A stretch of DNA of 64,000 bases, taken from positions 10,781 to 74,780 of the forward strand of contig CAWFEX010000003.1 in the NCBI GenBank assembly GCA_963814955.1. The letters run 5' to 3'. Each line of letters opens with the position of its first letter. Position 1 is the stretch's first letter. The notes beneath the pieces are model-generated. The model was not told where the DNA came from. It was given only the letters and a program-made list of their open reading frames with translations, and did not search any database. This document shows positions 36,068 to 46,046 of the stretch, in pieces. This stretch comes from DATCJA01 sp963814955. Its GTDB lineage: Bacteria > Acidobacteriota > Vicinamibacteria > Vicinamibacterales > UBA2999. Made by a program: the position numbers and the translations under genes.

Positions 36068-39027
36068 ATGCGAACGGCGGTATTCGGGGCCATCCTTCTG
36101 GTGTCTCTGGCTGCACCCCCTTATCTCGCCGCGCAGGGCGGCGACGGAAGCCTTCGTGGAACCGTCAGAGATGAACAGGGCGGCGCCATTCCGGGTGTGA
36201 CGGTGACGGCGACGAGCCCGGCGCTGATCAGCCCCGGCGGTAGCTGTGAGCTGAAAGCGATGGCACATACCGGCTCGTGAACCTGCCGCCTGGAACCTAC
36301 ACAGTCCAGGCCGAGCTTCAGGGCTTCACGACGTTCAGGCGCGAGGGCGTGTTGCTGCGCGCTGCCGCGAACTTTCAGGTCGACGTCACGATGGGCCTCG
36401 GCGCCGTGCAGGAAACGATCACGGTCGTCTGGCGATTCGCCGATGCTCGAGGTGTCCAGACCGAGCAACGTTCTCAATATCGACTCCGACTTTCAGAAGC
36501 AGGTGCCGGTCGTCGAAGGCAAGTACTGGAGCGACTTCCTCGATGATGGCGCCCGGGGTGATTTCGCGTCCCCATAACGACGGAAGCGGCCGGCAGAACT
36601 ATTTCGGCAACGCCGTCGAGCATCGCGACGCCGTCACGCTGATGGAAGGGCCTGTACGCGGGCAACTACAACGATTTCAACATCAACCGGACGGGCCTCA
36701 GCTCGGAAGCCATCGAGGACACCGAAATCAAGACCGGGGGCGTCGACGCGGCGTCTCCGATGGGCTACGGGCTCGTCATCAACATGATCAGCAAGAGCGG
36801 CGGCAATCAGTTCCGCGGCACGGGCAGCAGCCAGTTCCAGCCCATCGAGTGGAACGCCAACAATGTGGGCGCGGGAACGGCCGCCACGCGGCAGGTCCGG
36901 CAGTACGACTTCTCAATCGGCGGGCCCGTCAAGCGGGATCGGACCTGGTTCTTCGCGGCTCTGCGGTTCACCGACAACAAGAGCGGCACGGGCCGCACGC
37001 CGGAGCTCGTGGCAACTCACCGCGCCATCATTCCGAACGGCACGCTCGGCGACAACTCGATTCGCGGCTTCCAGCCGTGGGTCAAGGTGACTACGAAAGT
37101 CGGGGGCAACCACGACCTTGGCGTTCGTCTATCAGGCCGATCGCCTGCTTCTGAAGGTGGTCAGTGCCGAGGACTACGAGCCAGTCGAGGTGTTGTCCAC
37201 CGGCGGCCCGATGTACGGCACAAAGCTCACGCTCCGTTTGGGGCCAGTCCGTCACGATCGACACTTCTCGGCGAGCTACAACAGCAAGGGCGGCAACTCG
37301 CTCGACAGCTACAAGGGCCGGAACTTCACCGGTCCGCTGGCCGAATACCATCGTGAAGCGTTCGTCAATCAGGGCATTCTGCAGGGTTCGGGCCTGCTCG
37401 TGCGAGGCGGACAGTGGGGGTCCACGGCCTGCGACACCTGCTACGACCTCGACACCTCCTCGATTCTCATGCTGCGCGGCGACGTGACGTGGTACGCGCG
37501 CGGATGGGCCGGAACGCACGACGTCCAGACCGGTTTCCTCGCGTTGCCCCAAAACAACTTCGACAAGAACATCGAGTACTTGAACGACGGGTTCATCTTC
37601 GAAGAGCGGCGACAGATCAATCCCAACGATGCGTCCGTCGGCACACTGCCGTTCCACCGCCAGTACGTGATCGGCAGCCTCAGCCAGCACACCGCATCCG
37701 GCCGCGACCGCGACATCGGCGTGTACGCTGCAGGACACGTGGAAACCAACCTCACGCATGACGGCGACGGTCGGACTGCGCGTCGATTTCGTGCGCCGGT
37801 ACGACGCGCTGCGGGATCTGGTCCGGCAGAACAGCACCGAGATCGCGCCCCGCCTCGGGTTCTCCTATCTGCTGACCGAGGACGCCAAGAACGTGCTGCG
37901 AGGCAGCTACGTCCGCATCCATCAGCAGTTGATGGGGACACGGCATCCCGTGGCGGCATTCGGCGGCGACGATGCGGCAGGCCTTCGCGACGAGTACGAC
38001 GCCAATGGTGACGGCGTGTTCGAGACGGTCATCGTGGCACCGCCGAGGGCGGCGACGATTTCAACGCAGCAGTTCGACCCCGAGCTGCACCAGCCGCTGT
38101 TCGACGAATTCACGCTCGGCTTCAGACGCCAGTTCCCTGGGCCAGACGAGCGTCGACATCGCCGGCATCGTGAAGATCAACAAGGAGCAGTACGCGCAGG
38201 TCGACATCAACGGCATCTACCCGACCGGTCCCGAAGCTGCCGTTTGGCGGATTCGGTCGTGTGGATCCGAACAGCGGTCTGCTGTATCGCGTGACGAACA
38301 ATACGTGGAGCCAGACGGACTATCGTGCCCTTCAGATCACCATTGCCAAGAATCTGACGCAAGGCTTCCAGTTCCTCGGGACGATTCATCGTCAATGGCA
38401 GCACCTGACGGGCACGTGGAATCCGACCGATCCGGCGCTGCTTCATCCAGCCGGATGCGTTTCCGAACAACCGGCTCCTGTGGCGGACCGACGGGATGCA
38501 GGACCAGAACAGCCTCGCGACCGGCAACACGCTGTCGAACAATCCGATGTGGAATCCGTACCTCGATTCGCCTGTCGGCAACCTGGCGCGCGCCGGCTGC
38601 GTTCCTCGTCTCGGGCAGCTACACCATCATGGCCGGACCGTACAGTGGACCGATCATCGATCAGTTGCCCGCCAACAGCCCGCAGCTCACGCCGTTCGGG
38701 CCCGCGACCGTGGTGTCGTCGACAGGCGTACGGCAGCCGAACCCGCTGTCGACGCGCATCCGCTTCTACTATCCGACCCGAGGCGAGGGCCAGGTGAAGG
38801 CGCCGGACATTCACACGCTGAACGTCAAGGTCGGACGGACGTTCGATGTCCGCGGCGGGCGGAATGTCGACCTCTCGGCGAACGTCTTCAATCTGCTGAA
38901 CGGCGGTGACTACACGGAATACGCCCGGACTGGCGCCAATCGCATCTACAATCCCGCAAGCTTCCTGACCTACACGAATCCACAGACGCCGCGCGCGCTG
39001 CAGATCGAGGCCGTGGTGAGGTTCTGA
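36068..39027 (+). pseudogene. TonB-dependent receptor, Oar-like (multiply frameshifted)
   Basis: Start at 36068 behind GAAAGGAG, signal peptide (MRTAVFGAILLVSLAAPPYL, cleavage near AAQGG), regulatory domain (GSLRGTVRDEQGGAIPGVTV ... RLVNLPPGTYTVQAELQGF). The plug is spread over three frames (NRTGLSSEAIEDTEIKTGG as reconstructed, then MGYGLVINMISKSGGNQFRG). Barrel pieces follow, including RQYDFSIGGPVKRDRTWFFA and DVTWYARGWAGTHDVQTGF. The gene ends with NVFNLLNGGDYTEYARTGAN and a terminal VVRF, stop at 39025-39027. I count at least seven frame changes. It is followed after 13 bases by the LVIVD gene, so they are probably co-transcribed. Confidence 0.78.
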
Positions 39028-39040
39028 CGAGGAGAGCGCA

Positions 39041-40561
39041 ATGACGGAGACAACGAGGCTGACCATCTACCGGAATTGCCGCTGCGGCTGCTCGTGCCGC
39101 TTCTGGCGGTGGGCGTGTTGGCATGCGGACGGAACGGCGCCGGCGGCGCCTGCCGCGGAAGACGTCGCACGGCGGACGAGCGCGCCGAGAGCGCACAGAA
39201 CGTCCGACTGGTTGGCTACAACGACTTGCAGGGGCGCCAGTCGCTGCAGTTGGTGGCCCGTTCCGACGCTGCGAACGGGAACTGGCTGTACGTTGGCCAT
39301 CAGCCTAACGATCGGCCGAACAGTGAAGAACCCCAGATGAATTCCATCACCGGGCAGGCGGAGATCAACGGCACGTCGATCATCGATATCACCGATCCGG
39401 CCAACCCGACGACCAAGTGGCACATTCCGGGAATCCCGAGTGCGAACCACCGCGCCGTGTCCGTCGTCTACGACTACAAGCACGATTCGAGCGGCCGCGA
39501 CTATCTGGTCCGCAGTTCCGACACAGGCAAGGACTTCCGGTTCCAGATCTTCGACATCACCGATCGCGCCACCAATCCGAAGGCGATTAAGTTGGTATCG
39601 GAGATTACTGGAACACCCCCGAACTCGTGCGGGCGCGGGTGCGGTGGGCACGTTCATCATCAGGGCGCACAAGGGCTTCTGGTCGGAGGAATCGGGCTAC
39701 TACTACACGGCGTCAGGAGAACCCGGCTTCCGCAATACACTGCTGCACGTCTGGGATCTCAAGGATCCGACCACTCCGAAGTTCGTGGGACGGGCCTGGC
39801 TGCCGGGGATGAAAGATACCGAGGACAAGGCGCTCTATCAGGGACAATACGTCCACCATCCGACGCTCGACGAGGCCAACAACCGGATGTATATCGGCTT
39901 CAGGGACACAAGTGGCCAGATGGGCGCCTGGGACATCTCGGATCCGGCGAACCCGAAGCTGGTGTGGTCGTACGACACGAAACCACCGAACCGCGGGCCG
40001 CACACGCTGACGCCGATCGTCTACAACCAGTTACCCAACTTTCATGGCGATGCGCTCCCGCGGACGTACATCTTCATGACGGACGAGGCGGCTGGCGCCG
40101 CCGACAGCGCGCCGTGCGAGAGCGGTGTGCGTGCCCGGGCGTACATGTTCGACGTCACGCACGAGACCCATCCGACACAGGTGTCCCAGTGGGAGGTGCC
40201 CGTTGGCGATTTCTGCAAGAAAGGTGGGCGCTTTGGGACGCACCAGCACGCAGAGTTCGTGAACGGACGTCTCAATCGGCACGAGAACCGGATTGCCTGG
40301 ATCGCCTACTTCAACGCTGGCGTTCGGGTCCTCGATCTCTCGGATCCGTACCACCTGAGAGAAATCGGTTATTACATTCCGAAACCGACTGCGATGTCGC
40401 ACCCGAGCGCTGAAGGGCAGCCGACGGCGATCCAGATCAACGACGTCACAATCGACCACCGCGAACTGGCCTACGCGACGGATCGCACGGGCGCCGGTCT
40501 TTTCGTTCTGGAATATACGGGCGCGAAGCCGGGACAGCCGAGACCGAACACGACGAATTAG
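39041..40561 (+). CDS. LVIVD-repeat lipoprotein (two frameshifts)
   Basis: Beta-propeller-like protein built of LVIVD repeats, each containing a Asp-Ile-(Thr/Ser)-(Asp)-Pro turn: SIIDITDPANPTTKWHIPG, FQIFDITDRATNP, LLHVWDLKDPTTPKFVG, GAWDISDPANPKLVWSY, VRVLDLSDPYHLREIGYY. The start at 39041 is followed by a frame change near 39073, after which LLVPLLAVGVLACG forms a lipobox with Cys, so the mature protein is probably lipid-anchored. A second change near 39630 restores GAGAVGTFIIRAHKGFW. Function unknown; such propellers are thought to be extracytoplasmic binding proteins. Adjacent to a receptor, so it may help it on the periplasmic side. Confidence 0.8.
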
Positions 40562-40870
40562 TCCTCCATGTAGGGGCGGACCTTCAGGTCCGCCCGTCCG
40601 CCCGTCGGTCTACCCGGAACCACGACGCACTTTCCCGCCGAGACTGGCCAACCCCGCGAGTCGCGATGTACATACCCGAGTCTTTCTTGCCACGTTCCTG
40701 CGCATAGTCGGGCCCTCGCCCGTGCAGTCGACGCAGAAGGCGCTAAGGTATTTTCACGATGCTGCAGGGTCCGCCGTCGAGCGGACCTCCGTAGAGTCCG
40801 GCTGAAGCCGGACACTACGGCGATGTTGTGAGGATGATTAAGTGTTTCGTTCAGATGGAGTAGCAGTGCA
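40562..40870. other. Intergenic region with three palindromes
   Basis: 40573-40595 is GGGGCGGACCTTCAGGTCCG plus CCC; 40769-40786 is GGTCCGCCGTCGAGCGGACC; 40796-40819 is a GTCCGGCTGAAGCCGGAC unit followed by ACTACG. No gene is seen. The next gene's start (40871) has no strong Shine-Dalgarno. Confidence 0.65.
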
Positions 40871-42181
40871 ATGAGCATGGTTGTTGATCCGAAAGCAAAG
40901 AGCAACGGGATGGACCTGAGCTGGCTCGGGAAACCGCATGAGTACGACCCCAGGCGTCTGTATAGCCAGACGGGCGCCGACTGGCAGTACCGCGTCGACT
41001 TCGACCGCCTGCGCAAGGAGCGGCTGGTCAAGCTGCAGGCGGAGATGAAGGCCGAGGGTGTTGGCGCGCTGGTGCTGTTCGCGGGAGCGAATATCCGCTA
41101 CGCCACGGCGTCGTATCAGGGGAACTGGAAATACAACATCAATATCCGCTACGCCGTGGTTCCAACCGAGGGACTACCAACGCTATTCGAAACAGCTGGC
41201 TCCGACATGCAGTGCGCCAAGATCGACCTGCCCTGGATGGAAGGCCGCATCCGTCCTGCTATTACCTGGCAGTGGGCGGAGGGCGCCGTTCCCTACATGG
41301 CGGGCCGCATGTGCGACAGCGTTGTTGAAGTGCTCAAGGAGCACGGCGTCGAAAAGGAAAAGATCGGCATCGACAACCTCGACATGCCCGCCTTCGAGGC
41401 ATTCCAGAAGGCCGGCTTGAAGATCGTCAACGGTTGGCCCGCGGTGTCGCGCGCCCGCACCGTGAAGACCCGCGACGAGATCGAGCTGTTGAAGCAGGCG
41501 TCGAGCATCGGCGACGCGGCGATGTGGAAGATCAATACCGAGTGGCTGAAGCCCGGTGTCCGCGAGCGCGAGATCGAAGCCAAGGTGCACGAGTTCATGC
41601 TCGAGCGCGGCTGCGAAATCATCTACGACATCATCGTGGCGTCGGGCGGGAACACCAGCCCCTACCGACGATGGGCCACCGACAAGCTCATCCGCCAGGG
41701 CGACCTCGTCATCGTCGACATCAACGCGGTCGGTCCCTCCGGCTACTTCATCGACTTCGTGCGCTGCTTCAAGTGCGGCGGACCGTACGGCACGAAGATG
41801 ACCGGTAAAGAGATCGACCTGTACCGCGAGGTGTACGACTCGATGTACGCGGGCCTTGCGCAGTTGAAGCCCGGCAATACCTCCGCGGATGTCGCCAAGC
41901 AGTTCCCGAAATACGATGACGACACCTACGGAACCGTCACGCTGCAGCAATTCGCGCACAGCATCGGCATCACGCTGTACAAAGGCATGTGGATCTCGCG
42001 CGCGTACTCGATGAAGTATCCGGCCGAAATCAAGGAGAACATGTACTTCGCCATTGAAACGTTCGCCGGTCATCCCGGGCTCGAGCAGACCTGCCGGCTC
42101 GAAGAGAACGTGCTCGTGAGCGCAGACGGCCCCGTCGTCTTCACGCGCATGGAGCACATGGAAGAGGCGATGGCGAAGTAG
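40871..42181 (+). CDS. M24-family Xaa-Pro aminopeptidase-like protein
   Basis: A 436-residue creatinase/prolidase-fold protein. The N-terminal domain (about 1-190) includes GVGALVLFAGANIRYATASY. The catalytic pita-bread domain shows the five metal-ligand positions: Asp in VIVDINAVG, Asp in GYFIDFVRCF, His in QFAHSIGI, Glu in FAIETFAG and Glu in RLEENVLV. The frame is intact. The M24B group cleaves Xaa-Pro bonds or, in relatives, hydrolyses creatine or other C-N bonds; which is unclear. It is followed by dehydrogenases in the same direction, so a catabolic role for a small amide or dipeptide is possible but inferred. Confidence 0.88.
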   Translation: MSMVVDPKAKSNGMDLSWLGKPHEYDPRRLYSQTGADWQYRVDFDRLRKERLVKLQAEMKAEGVGALVLFAGANIRYATASYQGNWKYNINIRYAVVPTEGLPTLFETAGSDMQCAKIDLPWMEGRIRPAITWQWAEGAVPYMAGRMCDSVVEVLKEHGVEKEKIGIDNLDMPAFEAFQKAGLKIVNGWPAVSRARTVKTRDEIELLKQASSIGDAAMWKINTEWLKPGVREREIEAKVHEFMLERGCEIIYDIIVASGGNTSPYRRWATDKLIRQGDLVIVDINAVGPSGYFIDFVRCFKCGGPYGTKMTGKEIDLYREVYDSMYAGLAQLKPGNTSADVAKQFPKYDDDTYGTVTLQQFAHSIGITLYKGMWISRAYSMKYPAEIKENMYFAIETFAGHPGLEQTCRLEENVLVSADGPVVFTRMEHMEEAMAK

Positions 42182-42185
42182 CGAT

Positions 42186-42265
42186 TGTAGGCCGGGTCCT
42201 TTGGGACCCGGCTTGGTCTCACCGGACCCAGCCGCGCAAAGGCGGGTCCGAAAGGACCCGCCCTA
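42186..42265. repeat. GGCCGGGTCC / GGCGGGTCC palindrome pair
   Basis: GCCGGGTCCTTTGGGACCCGGC (22 bases, written here from 42190) is followed by a second hairpin, GGCGGGTCCGAAAGGACCCG plus CC. The outer edges GTAGG and CCTAC also pair, so the whole can fold as one cruciform. Lies directly after the M24 stop. Confidence 0.75.
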
Positions 42266-42291
42266 CGAGCTTCCCCCTTCTGATTTGAACC

Positions 42292-43272
42292 ATGTACCTA
42301 GTTGCTGTCGCAGACTCTGTCTTCCCCAACCTCGATCCGGCCCGTGAGGTGCTCGCGCGGGTCGGTGGTCAATTGCAGCTTGCCCCGGCGCCGACGCCCG
42401 AAGCGATCATGGGCATCGCGAAGGACGCGGACGCCATCCTCGTGACGTACGCAAAAATCACCGCGGACATGATTCGGCAGCTGACGAAGTGCCGCGTCAT
42501 TTCGCGATTCGGCATCGGTGTCGACAACGTCGATATCGCCGAGGCGACGAAAAAGGGGATTGTCGTCACAAAGGTGCCGGATTACTGCATCGACGAAGTG
42601 TCGGATCACACGATGGCACTTTTGCTGGCCGTCGTGCGCAAGATTCCGTTCGTCAACGCGCAGGTGCATGGCGGCACCTGGAAGATGCCGGCCGTCGTGC
42701 CGATTCACCGCTTGCGTGGAACGGTCCTCGGACTGGTGGGCTTCGGCCGCATTCCGCAGCTGGTCGTGCCAAAGGCAAAGGCGTTCGGCATGAAGGTGAT
42801 CGCCTACGATCCATACGTGCCGAAGGATGTTTTCACCGGCGCCGGTGTCGAGAGCGTGGATTTCGCCACGCTGCTCAAGACCGCGGACTATGTCTCGATA
42901 CACAGCCCGCTGGTGCCGGAGACGAAGAACCTCTTCAACGCCGAAGCGTTCACGCAGATGAAGCCGACTGCGTACCTGGTGAACACCGCCCGCGGGCCGA
43001 TCATCGACGAGGCGGCGCTGGCACAGGCGCTCGACAAGAAGCAGATCGCGGGCGCGGCGCTCGATGTCATGGTTCAGGAGCCGCCGCCGGCCGATTCGCC
43101 GCTTTTCGGCCGGGACAACGTCATCATCACGCCGCACACGAGCTTTTACTCCGAGGAATCGCTCGTCGAGCTCCAGACCAAAGCGGCGCAGGAAGTCGTG
43201 GCGGTGCTGAGCGGCCAGGCGCCCAGGAACCCGGTGAATCCCGAGGCGGTACAAGTGCAAAGTACAAAGTAA
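42292..43272 (+). CDS. D-isomer-specific 2-hydroxyacid dehydrogenase family protein
   Basis: A 326-residue NAD-dependent dehydrogenase. Rossmann motif VLGLVGFGRIPQ, where the usual GxGxxG third Gly is replaced; substrate/NAD region SRFGIGVDNVD; catalytic Arg in LVNTARGPIID, Glu in VMVQEPPP and His in IITPHTSFYSEES. The pattern resembles the CtBP/phosphoglycerate dehydrogenase-like subgroup. It interconverts a 2-hydroxy acid and a 2-oxo acid in the cytoplasm. The C-terminal VQVQSTK is encoded by the following repeat (43250-43368) and is probably extra. Followed by a zinc alcohol dehydrogenase. Confidence 0.9.
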   Translation: MYLVAVADSVFPNLDPAREVLARVGGQLQLAPAPTPEAIMGIAKDADAILVTYAKITADMIRQLTKCRVISRFGIGVDNVDIAEATKKGIVVTKVPDYCIDEVSDHTMALLLAVVRKIPFVNAQVHGGTWKMPAVVPIHRLRGTVLGLVGFGRIPQLVVPKAKAFGMKVIAYDPYVPKDVFTGAGVESVDFATLLKTADYVSIHSPLVPETKNLFNAEAFTQMKPTAYLVNTARGPIIDEAALAQALDKKQIAGAALDVMVQEPPPADSPLFGRDNVIITPHTSFYSEESLVELQTKAAQEVVAVLSGQAPRNPVNPEAVQVQSTK

Positions 43273-43368
43273 AAAGTGCAAAGTAAGTTACAGGTGGACC
43301 AGCGACAGTCAGCCGTAATGTACTTACCTACTTACTTTGAAGTTTGCACTTTGCACTTTGAACTTGCT
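43250..43368. repeat. Hairpin built from GTGCAAAGTA words
   Basis: The left part repeats GTGCAAAGTACAAAGTAA and AAAGTGCAAAGTAAGT; the right part answers with TACTTACCTACTTACTTTG and TTTGCACTTTGCACTTTG. The centre is about 45 bases. It spans the stop codon of the hydroxyacid dehydrogenase and ends just before the ADH start. Confidence 0.75.
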
Positions 43369-43379
43369 GAGATGTATCC

Positions 43380-44393
43380 ATGAAGGCGATGGTTCTCACG
43401 GCGCCAGGCGAGCTTGCCCAGGAAGAGGTTGCCCGGCCCGCTCCGGCTTCGAACGATGTTCTCGTGCGGGTGACGCACAGCGGCATCTGCGGCACCGATT
43501 ACAAGATCTTCAACGGCTCGATTCCGGTCCGCTATCCGCGCATCATGGGACACGAGATGGCGGGCGAGGTTGTCGATGCCGGCAGCGCGCCGTTTCGCGC
43601 CGGCGACCGCGTCATCATCGATCCGGAGCTCTATTGTGGAGCCTGTTTTCATTGCCGGATTGGTCAGACGCACCTGTGTCCGAACGGTCTGCTGCTCGGC
43701 CGCGATGCCAACGGCGGGTTTGCAGAGTACCTCGCCGCGCCGGCGACCCACGTGTTCAAGCTTCCCGACAGCATCGACCGGCGAGCGGCGCCGATGATTC
43801 AGGTACTCACCACGTGCCTTCACGCGCAGCGGCAGATCGACATTTTCCCGGGCGAATACGTCGTCGTGCTCGGGCTTGGAGTAACCGGCCAGCTCCACGT
43901 GCAGCTGGCGAAGGCGCGAGGGGCGACGGTGATCGGAGTAACCCGCAGCGCCGACAAGCGGGCGCTGGCCGAGACCCTCGGTGCCGACATGACGTTTCCC
44001 GGTGACGCCGATGCGATCGCAAAGGTGCGGGAGGCAACGGAAGGCCGCGGCCCTGACGTCGTGATCGAGACGACCGGCGTGGTGCCGCAGCTGGCGGCGG
44101 CCGTCAACATGACCCGCTCCGGCGGGCGCATCCTGATGTTCGGCATCATTACGGCCAAGGAAGGTGCGCTGCCGTTTTACGACCTCTACTACAAGGAGCT
44201 CGCGCTCATCAATGCGCGGGTGGCGAAGAGCGAGGATTACCCTGGCGCCATCGGAATCGTGCAGCGAGGTCAGGTGCGGCTCGAGCCGCTTATCAGTGAC
44301 GTGATGCCTCTCGGGGAACTGAAGGCCGCCATCGGGATGCTCGGTTCAGACGGCGGTGGTCAGCGCATGAAGATCGTACTGGAACACAACTAA
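43380..44393 (+). CDS. Zinc-dependent alcohol dehydrogenase-like protein
   Basis: A 337-residue medium-chain dehydrogenase. Catalytic zinc ligands: Cys in HSGICGTDYK and His-Glu in MGHEMAGEV. Structural zinc: four Cys in YCGACFHCRIGQTHLC. The cofactor site is VVVLGLGVTGQLHVQLAK. The layout is close to threonine/sorbitol/galactitol-type dehydrogenases. The reaction is NAD(P)-linked oxidation of a polyol or secondary alcohol; substrate undetermined. The start at 43380 follows the repeat, without a clear ribosome site (GAGATGTATCC). Probably part of the same catabolic group as the upstream hydroxyacid dehydrogenase. Confidence 0.92.
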   Translation: MKAMVLTAPGELAQEEVARPAPASNDVLVRVTHSGICGTDYKIFNGSIPVRYPRIMGHEMAGEVVDAGSAPFRAGDRVIIDPELYCGACFHCRIGQTHLCPNGLLLGRDANGGFAEYLAAPATHVFKLPDSIDRRAAPMIQVLTTCLHAQRQIDIFPGEYVVVLGLGVTGQLHVQLAKARGATVIGVTRSADKRALAETLGADMTFPGDADAIAKVREATEGRGPDVVIETTGVVPQLAAAVNMTRSGGRILMFGIITAKEGALPFYDLYYKELALINARVAKSEDYPGAIGIVQRGQVRLEPLISDVMPLGELKAAIGMLGSDGGGQRMKIVLEHN

Positions 44394-44399
44394 CAATCG

Positions 44400-44458
44400 T
44401 ACGTAGGGCGGGTTCCGCGGCGAGGCGAGATCTCATCGAGGCGCGGACCCGCCAGATG
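44400..44458. repeat. GGCGGGTTCCGCGG palindromic repeat
   Basis: GGCGGGTTCCGCGGCGAGGC faces GAGGCGCGGACCCGCC around GAGATCTCATC, itself a small palindrome. Flanked by GTACGTAG. Same group as 8906, 9013, 12135 and 45134. Confidence 0.7.
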
Positions 44459-44473
44459 TGAGGGATAACGACC

Positions 44474-45127
44474 ATGATGAATCGAACTCAGTTCTTCGGA
44501 ATGAGCGCTGCGGTCGTCGTCGCCGCATGTTTGACGCCTGCACCGGCGAGCGCACAGGGCGCGACACCGATGCCACTTGCCAAGGCGGTGGTGTCGAATG
44601 AGGTCGCCAGCCGGACTTTGTTCAAGTATCAGGTCAACGCCAGTGTGGCGCGTCAGATCGTGGACGCGTGCGTCGAGTTCGCGAACAAGCAGCAGGGTGG
44701 ACCGGGCAATTACGCGATCTTCGTCCTCGCTCCCAACGGCGACATCGTCGATGCGCACGTGATGGACGGCGTGGTGCCGATCGGCGTCGAGACCGGATTG
44801 ATGAAGGCGAGAACCGCCCTCTACGCGCGGACGCCGTCAAGGGCCGTGGCCGACCGTTTTCCGACCGTCGAAGGCCGCCTGATCCGCACGGATCTCGGTC
44901 GCGACTCCGGCCTGTCGTATTACTTCGTGCCCGGCGGCGTGCCGATCGTGCTCGAGAACCAGCTCATTGGGGCGGTTGGCATCGGCGGCGGCAACATGGA
45001 CGAGCCGTGCGCCTACTACGCGCTCGGCAAGGTGCTCGGCATTCAACCCCCGCCCCCGCCGCCCGCCGGTGAGGGACGCGGTGCGGCGCCAGGAGGCGGC
45101 GGCGGCCGCGGCGGCCGCGGACAGTAA
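44474..45127 (+). CDS. Exported heme-binding (HbpS/GlcG, DUF336) family protein
   Basis: A 217-residue protein with signal peptide (cleavage near PASA-QG). The body matches the HbpS/GlcG fold: LAKAVVSNEVA ... NYAIFVLAPNGDIVDAHVMDG, ALYARTPSRAVADRF, YYFVPGGVPIVLENQLIGAVGIGGG and CAYYALGKVLG. The C-terminus is an unusual Pro and Gly/Arg-rich tail (PPPPPPAGEGRG, GGGGGRGGRGQ). Relatives bind haem or are encoded near glycolate and diol oxidation genes. It precedes the Liv-type transporter and GMC oxidoreductase, which fits an accessory role in an oxidative pathway. Confidence 0.88.
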   Translation: MMNRTQFFGMSAAVVVAACLTPAPASAQGATPMPLAKAVVSNEVASRTLFKYQVNASVARQIVDACVEFANKQQGGPGNYAIFVLAPNGDIVDAHVMDGVVPIGVETGLMKARTALYARTPSRAVADRFPTVEGRLIRTDLGRDSGLSYYFVPGGVPIVLENQLIGAVGIGGGNMDEPCAYYALGKVLGIQPPPPPPAGEGRGAAPGGGGGRGGRGQ

Positions 45128-45133
45128 CCACAT

Positions 45134-45188
45134 CGTACGTGGGCCGGGGTCCCGCGGCGCGTGTAAGCTAGGCGTCGCGGACCCGGCA
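45134..45188. repeat. GGGCCGGGGTCCCGCGG palindromic repeat
   Basis: ACGTGGGCCGGGGTCCCGCG at the left is answered by GTCGCGGACCCGGC on the right. It ends three bases before the LivH start, so it forms most of that gene's leader and could affect its translation. Confidence 0.7.
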
Positions 45189-45191
45189 CCC

Positions 45192-46046
45192 ATGACCTAC
45201 CTCCTCACCCAGACCCTCAACGGCCTGTTCTCCGCGGCGCTGCTGTTTCTCATTGCCAGCGGCCTGACGCTGACGTTTGGCGTGATGAAGATCGTCAACA
45301 TCGCGCACGGCTCCTTCTACATGCTCGGCGTGTACGTGGCCTACACCGTCATTCTGCGGACCCAGAGTCTGCTGCTCGGTGCGGTTGTGGCCATTGCCGT
45401 GGTGGGGCTGGTGGGCTTTGTGATGCAGCGGGTCTTTCTCAGGCGCTTCGGTTCGGACCCGCTCGCGCAGATGATGATGACGATGGGGTTTGCGCTGCTG
45501 TTCAGAGACGCCGCGCTCATGATCTGGGGAGGCGACCCGTTCACGCTGCAGTACCCGTCCTTGCTGCGCGGATCGATGGAGGCCGGAGACGTCGTGTTCC
45601 CGTTCTATCGGCTGTTCGTCATCGTCGTGGCCGCGCTCGTGGGTGTAGCCCTGTGGCTGGTGAACGAGAAGACGCTCATTGGCGCGCGTCTGCGCGCCAC
45701 GGTGGACGATCCCGAAATGGCGTCGGCTACCGGTATCAACGTTGCCAGACTGTCGGGTCTGGTGTTTGCCGCAGGCGCGGCATTGGCCGCGTTCGGCGGA
45801 GTCATGGGCGGACCGATTCTCGGCGGCTATGCGGGAATCGACTTCGACCTGCTCCCGCTGGCCTTCGTCGTGGTGATCGTCGGGGGGATGGGTAGCCTGA
45901 AGGGCGCCCTGGTCGGCAGCATTGTCGTCGGGATGATCGACAACTTCGGAAAGGCGCTTGTCCCGGAGCTGTCGTACTTCACGCTGTTCGCACCCATGGT
46001 GCTCGTCCTCGCGTTCAAGCCAACCGGTTTATATGGCCGCGCATGA
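45192..46046 (+). CDS. livH: Branched-chain amino acid-type ABC transporter permease (LivH family)
   Basis: A 284-residue inner-membrane permease. The start at 45192 (MTYLLTQTLNGLF) is chosen over a longer reading that runs through the HbpS gene end and a repeat. About eight hydrophobic helices. The family hallmarks are LTLTFGVMKIVNIAHGSFYMLG near the N-terminus, and GARLRATVDDPEMASATGINVARL, the cytoplasmic coupling region that meets the ATPase. The C-terminus overlaps the next permease (ATGA). In this protein class substrates range from amino acids to urea, amides and aromatic acids. Confidence 0.93.
   Translation: MTYLLTQTLNGLFSAALLFLIASGLTLTFGVMKIVNIAHGSFYMLGVYVAYTVILRTQSLLLGAVVAIAVVGLVGFVMQRVFLRRFGSDPLAQMMMTMGFALLFRDAALMIWGGDPFTLQYPSLLRGSMEAGDVVFPFYRLFVIVVAALVGVALWLVNEKTLIGARLRATVDDPEMASATGINVARLSGLVFAAGAALAAFGGVMGGPILGGYAGIDFDLLPLAFVVVIVGGMGSLKGALVGSIVVGMIDNFGKALVPELSYFTLFAPMVLVLAFKPTGLYGRA

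Noticed and set aside
45056..45120. Proline/glycine codon run at the end of the HbpS-like gene as a sequencing artefact
   Set aside because: The frame stays open and ends in a normal stop. Low-complexity tails are common in exported proteins, so it was left as part of the gene.
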